This document shows positions 10,529 through 21,559 of a stretch of 60,000 nt of DNA, piece after piece (positions within the stretch are counted from its first letter, which is position 1; each line of letters opens with the position of its first letter). Below the pieces are notes generated by a model, which did not search any database, was not told the origin of the DNA, and was given only the letters and a program-made list of their open reading frames with translations. Origin of the DNA: Cristatella mucedo (lineage: Eukaryota > Bryozoa > Phylactolaemata > Cristatellidae); NCBI GenBank assembly GCA_009760855.2, contig WPIO01000018.1, positions 2,096,501-2,156,500 on the forward strand, given 5' to 3'. The position numbers and the translations under genes were made by a program.

Positions 10529-10995
10529 TTTTTCAGCTGCTACACATTGTGATGGTGGATCCCACCCAGCCACTTGTACAGGTGCAGGTGGAATTAGAAG
10601 CTCATGAGACAAAAGAGCTCTTCTGCGGTCTGCATTGAGACTCCGGATAGGTAGTTCCCGTAAGACACCGTGTGGGTCGGCAGCGACGGCCCTCTAAGCA
10701 TGAATTTTTCTATGACAAGGGGGAGCCTAATTACGAAAAGACTTGCGCAGAGTCGTTAATGAAACCTTCATCTTTTTTAGACACTTTACACATACATTCG
10801 GACCAAATGAACTCAGTAGTTGTCACCATAAACCAGTCAATTTTAGCATGTGAAATCAGCAGCACTATAAGCAAATTGGGTAAATTCGGAGCTCCTATAG
10901 TAAACAGCACATGCATGATTATAATCGTCAGCTGAAATTGTTCCTCATGTCAACAGCAGTATCTCACTGGGCCAACAGCAGCATCAGCAAGGCCA
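10529..10995 (+). repeat. Three-copy unit, copy 1
   Basis: A segment of about 460 bases found three times: here, at 16966-17400 and at 21086-21545. Shared landmarks are GGATCCCACCCAGCC (or near variants), AGCTCATGAGAC, TTTTTAGACACTT and CAAATGAACTCAGT. Each copy directly follows a LINE A 3' end. The frame of 87 residues at 10672 is not kept open in the other copies, so I do not call a gene. Confidence 0.65.
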
Positions 10996-11004
10996 CGACT
11001 GGAA

Positions 11005-11920
11005 CTTATAATAATGGTAATACATGTTTATAGCACCCTCAGAAATGTCAATCTATTTTTAGGCACTTAACATGTGCTGTAAATCAAGCATGATTTAATG
11101 TTTAGAGGTAGCATGCACAATGTCAGTAATCAAACATGGTTAATGGTGGCTTGCAAAGAGTCAGCACTCAAATGTGGTTAATGACAGCATGCACAATGTC
11201 AGCACCCATAAGTATGCAAAGGACGAATCGCAATCACCCACTCAATCCTGCGATACATAGGTACGTTTGTAGCTTCGTTTTACATATCGTCCAGTCAGGG
11301 ATGTTGCGTGACATCAGTCGACAGTGTCTTCACGGCTTTGGGAGCATACTAACTAAAGACACGGTCTTCAAAGGATTTCAGGATAGTATGAGGTGCTGCT
11401 AACCGATTTGATTAAAAAAGGCACGTGGTACGATGCCTGGCCTACTGGGAGTAGTTGTGATAGATACTCTGTCGCCAGAGAACAAAAGAACTTTAAGGCC
11501 TGGCCTTGTTTGGCTCAGCTGTTAAGGTGCTAGCCCTGACCAAGGTTGGGCTGAAGTCGTGGGCTCGAGTACCGTGGTATGTGTGTAAGTGCCTGGATAT
11601 AGATTAAGTTTTCTTGGGGCGCTATGCATATTAATTATATAAAGTGAGTGATAGGCCCCTGAAGTCGATTCGCTACTGGATTGGGAGATAGTGCATGTCT
11701 AAAAGAAGTGGTGTGATGCGACAGCTGCACCGGTCACAACAGACAAGCCTAGATGCGGAGCTTTGAACCAATTGCAAATGCCTGATTGTGCAGGCCGTTA
11801 GATCAGCAAGCAGTGAGCTGAGTTACAGAAGTTGAGACGCGATGTCACGAATGCACGGACTTATTTAGATGTGGTATCCCTGACTAAGCCAGCCCCGAAT
11901 TTAAGCAAGGTTATACAGCT
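11005..11920 (-). mobile_element. LINE A fragment, minus strand, split by SINE1
   Basis: Begins on the left with the complement of the LINE A tail (near 11010-11075) and continues through decayed reverse transcriptase sequence. A SINE1 in opposite orientation interrupts it at 11505-11640. The same arrangement recurs at 21565-22782, so the SINE entered before the duplication. Confidence 0.7.
11505..11642 (+). repeat. SINE1 copy 3, nested in LINE A
   Basis: Head TTTGGCTCAGCTGTTAAGG, B-box CGTGGGCTCGAGTACC, then ATAGATTAAGTTTTCTTGGG and the GCGCTATGCAT end. It lies inside a minus-strand LINE A. Confidence 0.85.
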
Positions 11921-11924
11921 GAAA

Positions 11925-14660
11925 AAAATAATAATAATAACAATAATAATGCACTCGATAAAGAGCCCTTAGAGAACTTAATCTCATTCTACACGCTTTA
12001 CATTTGCTGCGAAGTGGAATGCAATTGGATGGTAAGTAAAATCATGCTTGGACATACAAAAAAATGAATAACATGGTTAGGGGTGACATGCACAGGTCAG
12101 CATTGCAAATGTGGTTAGTGGCAGCATGCACAGTGTCAGCACGCATAAGCACGTGAAAGACGAATCACAGGGACCCATTAATGCTGCCTAAATAGTGGTT
12201 GTTTTTTAAAATTCTTTTTAATGTGGTCAGGTCAGGGGATGTTCCTGACCCGCAGGTCGGGAGGGAGTTCCAGGCTTTGGGAGCATACGAACTAAATGCA
12301 CGGTCTCCCAAAGGATTTGAGCTCCCCCTCATCGTTTGTACGAGGTATTTCTAGACTGTTGGATTCCGAGAAGAGGTGGTACGAGTGCTTGGCTGATGGG
12401 GGAGTATATCTGTGAGATAGGCCAGAGTCGTAGAATGAAGTGACCCTAAAAAGTGAGTGACAAACCTTGAAGTACAATCCATTGCTTGACTGGTAGCCAG
12501 TGGCAGGTCGGCAGGAAGTGGAGTAATGTGGCAACTGTGACGCCCACCGACCGACAAGCGCTAAGCTGCAGATTTGTGCACCAGCTGCAAATGCGCCTGA
12601 TCGCACATGCGGGTAGGCCAGTAAGCAGTACGTTGCAGAAGTCTGAGACGCATTGGATGGCACCAATGCTTGAAATGAGTCGGGATGTCACGAATGCATG
12701 GAGTCAACTTGGACGTTGTGTCCTTATCTAAACAAGCCCCAATTTTTAGCCATGGTATGAAGTGAAAATAGGCTGATTTGACTGTGGAGCTGATGTGGTC
12801 GTCTAACGAGAGGTCGCTTTGGAATATGACACCTAGATATCGAGCTGATGCAACTGGAGATATGCTGGCAGAGCCAATTTTGAAAGTCAGCCTTTCTCAA
12901 TCTATGAATCACGCTGGGTTTCGCCCATAAACTAGTAAGTTAGTTTTGTCAGCATTTTTATTTTTAGAAAATTTGCTGCCATCCATGTGCGGAAGGTCAT
13001 CAATGCATGCAGTAAGTAGTTTGAGGAGAATTGTGAGGTGCTCGCAAGGGCTGGGATGCATCAAAGCAAGGGTACGACTGAGGTGTCATCCGCATAGAAT
13101 TGAACAAGCCTCAGATTGTCTTTGGCAATCCACATCAGCAAGAGGGAGAGTGTACACCGTGAAAAGAACTCAAACCTATCACGGAGCCCCGAGGCACTAC
13201 ATATTTCCGAGGTACATTCAATTGATCTTTGTCCATTCACGTCAATACTATGGAGTCTCCCACTGAGCTACAACCTGAACCACTGCCAGAGCAGTGCCAG
13301 TGATGCCCAGGCGAGATGAGAGGCGCTCTAGAAGAACTTGTGATAGATGGTATCACAAAAAGCTGCCGAACGATCAAGCAAACCAAGCCGAGATACTCTA
13401 CCCAGGTCTGCATTTCCTAAGTTGGTCGTTGTATACCCTAAGCAATGCTGACGCTGTGGAGTTGCATTAGATCTAAAAGCCATACTGAGAACTTACTAGC
13501 AAGGTGTGACGTGTCGATATATGTGAATTCAGCTGGTATGCCACGACCCTTTCCAGTGTCTTTGAATCGGCATGGTAGAAGGGAGACGGGGCGGTAGTTG
13601 CTTTAGTTGGTCTAGTGGTAGCTTTTTAAAAATTTTCATGACTATAGCATTTGTGAAAGGTTCTGGGGAATGAGACCCGAGCCTAATGACAATATTAATG
13701 ATGTTAGTTATGCCTGGCGAAGAAGCCATCAATGCACCATCGGAGCAGGACAGTGGGAATAGGGGTCCCAGAGGACTTGGGTCTTTTTATATTGATATCC
13801 GAACTTTAGCACTAGATCACTATTGACCTGCCGAAATGCAGACATTAGGTGCAGCCAGGGAAATTGGGGAACAGCATTCTAGTCGAGCGATTGTCATCGC
13901 ATGGATGAATTCTCTGATCTTTGACTATCTTCTGCACAAAGAATCAGAGAGAAGCGATTCGGCTAGATCATTACAAGGATCATAAGGTAAGGAGCTAATC
14001 TGGGAGCGGTTGAGGAGATGGTGATCGTCGACACTGAAAGTACTTTGGATAACAGCATCCGTGGATTCAGCGCCCATGTTTCGCAATAGGCTGGGACTTG
14101 GCCTTGCTACAGGATCGATTAAAGAGCTTATATTACTTCTAGCGGCGTCTGTCGGATATTTGTCAGTCCAGATCTGTATGCTTTTAAGCTTTTCGCCAGC
14201 AGACCTGGTAGTTTACGTTCAAATCATAGGCCCAGGTCGGGCGCACAGGCTGAATAGAAAAACCGCCTGATTTCCATGCACATGAAAAATGTGGTAGCTA
14301 TCTACGAGTGATGAGGACTTAGAGGGAGAATTATGTTAGAGGAAGCAGATATTCCACAGCATCGAGGTCAAAGGTCTTGAGGTTTCGTGATCTCAGTAAG
14401 ATTGGGAGATGTGGTGCACACAACTGGATTTGTTCGAGACCCATGTATCAGATAAGAAATTGTAATAATTGGTGATATATAGCAGTTGCATTAGAAATCC
14501 ATTGAGTGTAAGACCCTGATGTGTAGAAGAACTGTAGGAAGATCACTATAAAGTTGATATATCACAGCAATGCAGGGTCACCATAACAGACACCCATAGA
14601 TTCTGCAAGGACGGCATTGGAGAAATGCAGAGCTGGATTTTATGGTTGAAGTGACTTCCG
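11925..14660 (-). mobile_element. Longest LINE A copy, reverse transcriptase body recognisable
   Basis: The minus strand runs from an ATT-type tail at 11925 to about 14660. Reverse transcriptase landmarks appear in order across frameshifts: SNYRPVSLLP near 13570-13600, SKTLERVVAYQL just after it, a palm motif LLDRSAAFCDTIYH near 13340-13380 (expected DLSAAFDTIDH), FYADDTSVVPL near 13075-13100 (the catalytic YADD box), then the C-terminal LLTGLPACAIRR near 12615-12650. No endonuclease domain could be recognised. Dead element, 5'-truncated or decayed. Absent from the corresponding place in duplication copy 2. Confidence 0.85.
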
Positions 14661-14830
14661 AATGTCACCCGATTTATTTCCACAGGTTTTGTTTTTATTG
14701 TTCGAATAGTGAAAACTGATAATGATCACGTAATAGAAAGTAGTCCATGAACATTTTGAAGTCATCAGAAGGGTTTATGAGCATCTGTGTGTGAGCAACT
14801 TGATTGTTTGTCTTTGATCAGGACACTTAC

Positions 14831-14994
14831 CTGGAATCGTCGTTACAGCAGCCTGGCTTCAGCACTTCACAGCCGGGTTCAATGGACACCGGATAACGAT
14901 AGGTGCTGATCTTCGCAGCAAAGCTCCGCAAGAAGGATTCAGCCGCAGTTATGCAAACTCGGTCGGTGACTTGCCGACTGTTTCCTTGAGCTCT
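14831..14994 (-). pseudogene. Candidate relic exon, cysteine-rich end
   Basis: The minus strand is open from about 14994 to 14831 and ends at a consensus donor, CCAG|GTAAGT. Its last residues read EPGCEVLKPGCCNDDS, preceded by SFLRSFAAKISTYRYPVS. A possible acceptor (ATAATCCAG) lies at the left of the open stretch in reading direction. The homologous site in duplication copy 2 (near 23000) has lost the donor and the frame. I infer an exon of an unrecognised gene, or a chance frame. No second exon was linked to it. Confidence 0.3.
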
Positions 14995-15249
14995 GGATTA
15001 TGATCACGATTGAAGTTATCACTGCCTGAGCTTTAGAGGATGAACTGCTAGTCGCTTAGAGCTGTTAGTACAACGCATAAGGCAGATTTCGTCAGCTTAT
15101 TTGCCATGTTTCTGTGGAGCAGTGTTGTCCATGACGACGGGAGATCCGCTGCCACTGGATAACCCGTGAGCGCAGCCATCTTAGGTGTCGTCATGGTAAA
15201 AGATGTAATTGAAGCCAGTCAGACGCTTGCACCGTAGCTCAGATCTTCT

Positions 15250-15780
15250 GTCTCCTCACAGAATGAATAGGAGAAGAAGAAGCACAAAGTTGCACTGAGG
15301 AGCTAGACCACCGAAAAGCACATTCATCATTACAGCATTATAAACACAAGACTGAGAATCAGCCAGAACCAGATAGATGGTATCACACACGTAGGCCTCT
15401 TTATCCCCAGATAGCTTTTGAAGTTGGCTTCCGGGAAGAATGAATGACGGCTTCATAATCGAATAACTGGATCGTGGGAGAATGCAGTTAACTTCTCGGT
15501 CGTTAGGATCTGCTGCCGTACTATGCTGCCAGATGGAACTAGAAGGCGTGGTAGTTCAGAGGAGGGGGCTTAAGGTCAGCTTCTCAACTCGTAGATCAGC
15601 TGTGAATCAACCATATTAAAATCATAATTTGCAGATATCGGGATTACTTTACTCTTATTCTTGTTAATATTGTACATAAATGAGATGCAGGATATTATGA
15701 AGCACCTGTATTTCCTATTTCCACGCATCGGCGGTTTCTTCAGTTCATCACTGCTGGAAAGTAACACTCTACGAGGATGT
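15250..15780. other. Duplicated non-LINE segment, no gene called
   Basis: Pairs with about 23470-23990 in copy 2 (shared GATATCGGGATTACTTTACT against GATATCGGATTTACTTTACT, and CTTGTTAATATTGT). The 145-residue frame at 23461-23898 in copy 2 is not open in copy 1, which argues against coding. Confidence 0.5.
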
Positions 15781-15844
15781 TAACTCTCGAGCCACTGCGG
15801 ACGTAAAATTCGAATGGTGAAATCAATCAGTGGAGTGTTTACTT

Positions 15845-16575
15845 TCAGCTACATTGCTAAATCTGGCTTGTTTAGATAAGGATACTACGTCTAAGTTGGC
15901 CATGCATTCGTGAGTGATATCCCGTCTCGACTTCTCCAAACTCACTGCTTACTGGGCTACCGGCGCGTGCGATCAGGCGATTTCAGCTGGTGCAAAGGTA
16001 GCTAGGCTTGTTTGTCGAGCGTCGCAGTTGCCAACATCAGACCATTTCGCCGACCTATGCAAGGCCACCAGTCAGCAACGGGTTGATTTCAAGGTTTGGA
16101 CGCTCACTTTGAGGTCACTTCATTCTTGATCAGCCTTCATCTTCAGATCTACTCCCACACGACAAGTGATCGTACCACCTGCTTTCTGGAACCAGTCTAC
16201 AACAATTCTGCACAAAACCTCAAATCCTTGGAGACCAAAAATCTGAAGTCTCGTATGGTCCCGAAGCCTGGAACCTCCACTCTGCGCCGTGAATATGCCT
16301 GACCATTATTTAGTGAATTTAAAATACAGAATCAGATTTAGTACAGCATTTTAGTGGGTCCCTGTGGACGTCCTTGATGTGCCGGCGCTTACTGACACTG
16401 TGCATGCCACCAGCCATAGCGACCTTGCGTAGCTGTCACCCCTAACCTATGTTATTCGTTTATCAAGCATGGAGGACATCACCCGTTCAATCAGACTTTG
16501 CAGCAAATATAAAGTCAGCCTCAGATAGGGAGCGGCTTTCATCAAGCGCATTATTATTATTATTAGACCACTGCA
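15845..16575 (+). mobile_element. LINE A fragment in copy 1 only
   Basis: Reverse transcriptase C-terminal sequence (LTAYWATGACDQAIS-like, LVCRASQLPTSDHF) leading to the LINE A 3' block and an ATT tail at 16550-16570. No counterpart at the matching place in duplication copy 2. Confidence 0.7.
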
Positions 16576-16689
16576 CTGAGAACTGACGGTTCCACTTGAT
16601 CACCTGGCAGTCACGTGGGCATACATCTCAGTTGTAGTTCCTCAGACCACAATAGCCTCCAAAGTTCGTATCTATGAGTTTTAGGGCAC

Positions 16690-17400
16690 TTTGTGGGGAC
16701 TAGCCCGACATTTTAATCTGGGGAAATCCATGAAACGACTATTTCAAAGCGAGCTGAAATGCACCTCTTATGATAGCATCGGGAAAATTTTTAGAACTAT
16801 TCTTCGTGCATAAAATTTACTTTTTATTCATGCCCGTTGCCGTTTGCAACAATACCACCAGTTATCTGGGCAAATAATTCTTTGTACAGTACATAAACCG
16901 TAGAAAGAGATTCAGTTTTCTCTGAGGAGCAAATAGTAACCATTATTATTATGCTTATTATCCAGTTGCCACATTACTTCAGTAGATGCTGGATCCAACC
17001 CACTACTTTTCTACAGGTACAGGCTGGAATTGAAGCTCATGAGACAAAAGAACCTTCTGCCAGGTCTTACTGATTCTGGATAGCGGTGTGGAGGCGACCG
17101 TGAGGTCGGCCATGACCACTCTACCACGGACATTTCATGGACAAGGATTTTCTGTGACAGAAGGGAGAGCCCACCAGTGTTGTTCTATTCAGAGTCAGCT
17201 AACAAACTTTAATCAATTTTTAGACACTTATGCAGGTCAGACCTAATGAACTCAGTGAACATAAATACACACTTCCGGCAGAAGGCCTGGAAGCACTATC
17301 AGCAAATGTAGCTGGAGCCTGAGGTAAACAGAAGAATGCAATGATTATAATTTGTGTCAGCTAACATTTTATCATATCTGTAGCAGTCGTATTGAGCTAG
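16690..17400 (+). repeat. LINE A 3' end plus three-copy unit, copy 2
   Basis: The LINE A end is at about 16690-16965 (CGTAGAAAGAGATTCAGTTT near 16890, ATT tail near 16940). It is followed by the same segment as 10529-10995, with AGCTCATGAGACAAAAGA near 17033 and TTTTTAGACACTTATGCAGG near 17217. Confidence 0.65.
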
Positions 17401-17434
17401 CAGCTATAAGAGTAGTCACGACTGAGCTGATAAT

Positions 17435-17650
17435 AGTAGTAATAATAATAATAGTAATGCACTTGATAAAGTGCCTCAAAGAACCGCAATTCCTTTCTAG
17501 GTGATTCATATCGCTGCAATGGGAAGTTCGATCGAATAGTGAGTAATATCATGCTTGATAACATGAATAACATGTTTGGCAAGTGACACAGGGTCAGCAT
17601 GCTATTTGTATTGCGATGGTATGCACAGTGTCAACACGCATAAGCACATG
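17435..17650 (-). mobile_element. LINE A 3' end, minus strand, first of a tandem pair
   Basis: ATT tail complement at 17436-17455, then GCACTTGATAAAGTGCCTCA and the rest of the LINE A terminus to about 17648. The next LINE A terminus begins immediately. Confidence 0.75.
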
Positions 17651-18165
17651 ATAATAATAATAATAATAATAATAATAATGCACTTGATAAAGCGCCTGAG
17701 AGAACCTAACTTCTCTCTAGGTGCTTCTATACTGCTGCAAAAGGGAAAGCCTGCATTCGAATGGTGAGGTGTGGAATGTCATGGCTTAAAGAACAACACA
17801 GAATAACATGGTTTGGGGGCATATACATATTTGGCATGCAAATGTAATAGTGGCAATGTGCAGTGTCAGCAAGCACAAGCAGCACTCAAGGAGATTAAAC
17901 TACAGGACCCGTACTCAAATGCCAAATGGAATAGGTAAGTTTCTAACTCTTTGAAATGTAAAGTCAGGATGGTTCTTGACAGCCGGAGGAGCGTCGCTTT
18001 GGGAGCATACAAACTAAATGCACTGTCTCCAAAGGATTTGAGGTTTGCGCGAGGTATTGGTAAACTGTCGGATTCCTACAGAAGTCAAGACTGGATGTCA
18101 CAAAATGCACGACCTTAGACGTGGTAATTAATCAACAAATGAACTTAGCAATGTTATGTAGCCGA
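17651..18165 (-). mobile_element. LINE A 3' region, minus strand, second of a tandem pair
   Basis: ATT tail complement (about nine AAT units, 17652-17678), then GCACTTGATAAAGCGCCTGA and decayed C-terminal reverse transcriptase sequence to about 18165. Confidence 0.75.
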
Positions 18166-18169
18166 AAGT

Positions 18170-18720
18170 AGTGGACTTGACTGTGGAAGGATTGGCGATG
18201 CTGGAATCTCTGTTTGACCGCGGTAGCCGACAAGTTGGCACTGGTGTTAGCTGCAGGGCACCGTTAGCCTTGCTCGACTTTTTAACCTTCGGAATCATTG
18301 GCAACTTGACGTGTTCGTCAGCTCTAACTCTTATTAATCGCTGCTCCTGACTCAGATTCCTGTGCTCCCTTTCTTTCCGCAGCAACCATTCTCCCCGGCA
18401 GACCTGGCCTGGCTGGAGCCAGCAGCCCCAGGCGGCCAGTCCAGTCCAAGTTTACTACACCTGAGCGATGTACCAAGTGAGTATTGGTTATGTGTATGGT
18501 GAAGGGTCTGGCTTCTCATCGAAAAGATGTAGCCGAGCCCGGCAGACCAGATGCAATAGTCAGAATTGTCGCTGCAGAATTTGTAGTCTCTAATGGAGGC
18601 CCTCCAGCTAGCTCAACATACTGGGGGTGGGGCGGGGGTGGGGTGAAGGGTGCGGGCACTTGATCATTGGCCTTTCAGTATATTACAAAGAATAGAATTG
18701 AAAAATGTAGCAAGCAATGA
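18170..18720. repeat. Block B, copy 1, with a conserved peptide on the minus strand
   Basis: Matches 24050-24620 (shared GTTAGCCTTGCTCGACTTT against GTCAGCCTTGCTCGACTTT, and GCTGGAGCCAGCAGCCCC). On the minus strand both copies encode a similar peptide: EQRLIRVRAD here and EQRLVRIRAD in copy 2, preceded by RNLSQ or RNLRFR. Conservative replacements hint at a once-coding segment. I recognise no family. Confidence 0.5.
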
Positions 18721-18751
18721 CCTTGCAGAATTGGGGAGGAGGATTGGAGGA

Positions 18752-18879
18752 GCTTGAGAGAGAGAGAGGGAGAGGGAGAGAGAGAGCAAGAGGGAGGAGG
18801 AGAGCAGAGAGAAAGACATGGTTAGAGAGACGAGGAGATGGAGAGCAAGAGGGAGGAGATGAGAGGAGGGGGTAGAGAC

Positions 18880-18943
<64 letters not shown>

Positions 18944-18993
18944 GAGAGAGAGAGAGTGAGAGGGGATAGAGAGAGGGGGAGAACGAGAGTGGC

Positions 18994-19050
<57 letters not shown>

Positions 19051-19098
19051 GGAGGGAGAGAGTGAGAGAGAGATAGTGAGAGGGTAGAGAGAGAGGAG

Positions 19099-19170
<72 letters not shown>
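18752..19170. repeat. (AG)n tract with an (AC)n insert
   Basis: Long purine tract, mostly AG with GGGAG interruptions, containing (AC)n at 19099-19127. Serine/leucine-rich or arginine/glutamate-rich frames across it are artefacts of the repeat. Confidence 0.97.
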
Positions 19171-19171
<1 letters not shown>

Positions 19172-19559
19172 AATAGAACACCTTTCAAAAAGGCTGTAGT
19201 CAGGCCACTAATTAATAAAGCAACGCTAGACAATCTAGGCTTTTATCGTTACAGATATTCTCAGCTGGGCGCGGCGTAAGGGCCGAATGCATGCTACTGT
19301 TCGGGAGGTTGCATCTGAGAGTGTGTAGGCATAAAGACTTGTTGTGGTGGTAGTAATTATTTAATTAGACATATCGAGTAAATTAAACTGAAATATCATA
19401 TAATAATGAAGTATTCTGAAAGCCAGGCTACATGACGTAGATCAAACCTTTTTATATTCTATGCCTAGAAGATAATGAGCAAGCATGACTCTAACAACAG
19501 TGATTGCCATCCAAAGTATGAGACTAACATAGGAATTGGGAATACTAGCGTCTTAAGAA

Positions 19560-19692
19560 TATGATGCACTTGTTGAAATTCAGTGGCGCATTACTAACTG
19601 TTCGATCAGGCTTACTACATGTCTGCAAATTAGTAGGCATTGAAGGTCCTGAGGGTGCTATCCAAATGTATTGTTATTACGATTATTGAATA
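19560..19692 (+). mobile_element. LINE A 3' end (copy of 8935-9078)
   Basis: Same position in the duplicated unit, ending in CCAAATGTATTGTTATTACG. Confidence 0.65.
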
Positions 19693-20444
19693 GAGGGGAC
19701 CTTAAATGTAATAAAAGCCAGACTAGCATTGACCGTGTGGAATTATGGGGTGTTGAGGGGGCAGATTTGACATTTCAGCTTCAATATTTACTTATGCTAG
19801 TGCCTTGATCGTCAATACGTTCGGTTGGAGCAAACAAACCGGTAAACTGAATGCATACTATCGATCGTCGATAAGCAACTGATTCATTTCAGTTGTCAGA
19901 CTTATCTCAGTTTGCTTTCCTTATTAGGCAAGTATATTTTTTTATTATTCACCATCCCAGCATGTTCGTATCTGAATCTAAGAGACCTCATTCATGAGTC
20001 TGGTCGTCATTGACACTGCTGGCCTGACTTGCCTCCTACTTATCGGTCATTGTTTTTTGGGAAATGGGAAGCGGTTCTGGTCAGATTCCAGCAGCCATAT
20101 GTAATACTTCGCATCGCTGCCTTCATTTGGCATTCTGGCTAACCGAGGCAGTTTTTGTAGCTCTCAAGATCGACTGTAAGAGCTCCAGCACTCCTTATTC
20201 TAACTGACCAGGCAGAAATCATCAGAAGCCTACACGCCATAACGTCCCGTGTGTTATCTCAAAGTAAATAGGCGAGAAGATACAGGTATAACTGTCCAGT
20301 TTTCAAAAATGTAAGAACATGAATAGTGAGTGCAACGCTGAAGAACCCATCACATGTCGCCGAGCAGCTAGATTCAGATTAGACCTTGGTCTGTGATCTG
20401 ACAGTTTTTATTAAAGTGATTGATATAGATAATGAAGCTATGCT

Positions 20445-21085
20445 GTAACCAAACCATTAATCAGAGAATTATTAACAAAACTGCTTGCTTATTGTCAGTC
20501 TGTAAGTCATTTATTTTGTTGGTCTCCTGCAATGCACCAGGCAAATTTAAAGTTGGTGAAAATCTCTTGCAGCTTGGCCTGTCTGCTGCAGCTGCCAGAA
20601 GCGTTAAGATCGACGCTTCTTCGATCTGCAATGACGTCCAATCAGTCTGCGGTCATCTATTTAGGTCACTTCCTTATTCCTTCCTTGGGCCCAGCCTACC
20701 ATCAGAACTGATTGCTCGATTAGGCAAAGAAATAAAAGATCCTGAAAATGTTTTACCTTTGAATCTTAAGTTATATCTCGCAGCAAATCCAAGACCATTG
20801 GAGTTAGTGCCTCGCATGCTTCCAAAGCCTGAGCTCACTACCGAAGCGTTACAACTCCCAAGACATTTATCTTTACATTTAAAAAGAAGCTGGCAACGCA
20901 TCTGCCATATGACAGCATCGTAATTTGTAATCGTCCTGTACTGTTTTTACTTATGTGCTTTGCTGCTGTTTTGTAATGTTACTATCAGTCATCTGGCAAT
21001 GGATTTTTTGTATGCAGTATATGTAAACTGTAAAGAGGACTCAGTTTTATAAAGCAGAATGAATCATATTATTATTGTTATTATA
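20445..21085 (+). mobile_element. LINE A fragment (copy of 9885-10528)
   Basis: The frame at 20432-20923 contains decayed reverse transcriptase C-terminal sequence, followed by GTAAAGAGGACTCAGTTTTA and an ATT tail at 21066-21085. Indels relative to copy 1 are frequent. Confidence 0.7.
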
Positions 21086-21545
21086 TCCAACAAACATTCA
21101 TATGCAGGATCCAAACCCATTCATCTTTTACAGGTGCAGGCTGAACTGAGTGTTCATGAGACGTGAGCTACTGCCGCCGCCCGCACTGAGACTCCGGATA
21201 GGCAGTTCGCGTGAGACACCATGACGGTCATTATGACCGCCTCACTATATGAATTTTTCTCATGACAGAGAGATCTAATTAGGGACTGACGCAGCAGTCA
21301 TCATAGAGAAACCCGTAGTCTATTTTAGACACTTTGCTACATGGACCTAATGAACCCGAGTGAAGTTCACTAGCATGTCAATCTGAGCCCAGAAATAAGA
21401 CATGCACTCATGCAGCAAATGTGAAGGTAAAGCCGGATCTCTATACAGTAAACAGCACATGCACGACTATGCACCAGCTGAGATTTTTCACTATCAACAG
21501 AATAGTCCCACTTGGGCCACACAGGCACCAGTAAGGCTCACGCAC
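21086..21545 (+). repeat. Three-copy unit, copy 3
   Basis: Matches 10529-10995 and 16966-17400 (GTTCATGAGACGTGAGC, GAGACTCCGGATAGGCAG, TTTTAGACACTTTGC). Confidence 0.65.
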
Positions 21546-21559
21546 TAAAACTTTACTAC

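Larger units (their letters stand above)
8645..19240. repeat. Tandem duplication, copy 1
   Basis: By eye, ordered blocks here reappear in the same order and orientation at 19270-25290. Examples: TTGTTATTACGATTA (9070 and 19673); GATAAGCAACTGATTC (9287 and 19869); GAGACTCCGGATAGG (10637 and 21188); the SINE1 inside a LINE A (11505 and 22206); AGCCGCAGTTATGCAAAC against AGCCGCAGCTATGCAAAC (14941 and 23091); GCAACGCTAGAC (19220 and 25264). Copy 1 is longer because it carries about 2.7 kb at 11925-14660 and about 2.3 kb at 15850-18170 that copy 2 lacks, both mostly LINE A. Confidence 0.8.

Noticed and set aside
10672-10935. 87-residue ORF
   Set aside because: Lies in the three-copy unit; the frame is broken in the other two copies.
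12292-12731. Several overlapping ORFs of 68-124 residues
   Set aside because: They are frames of the minus-strand LINE A reverse transcriptase C-terminus and its shadows, not separate genes.
18664-19233. Long Ser/Leu-rich frames on the minus strand
   Set aside because: They are translations of (AG)n and (AC)n repeats; the same happens at 24496-25377 and 52163-52849.
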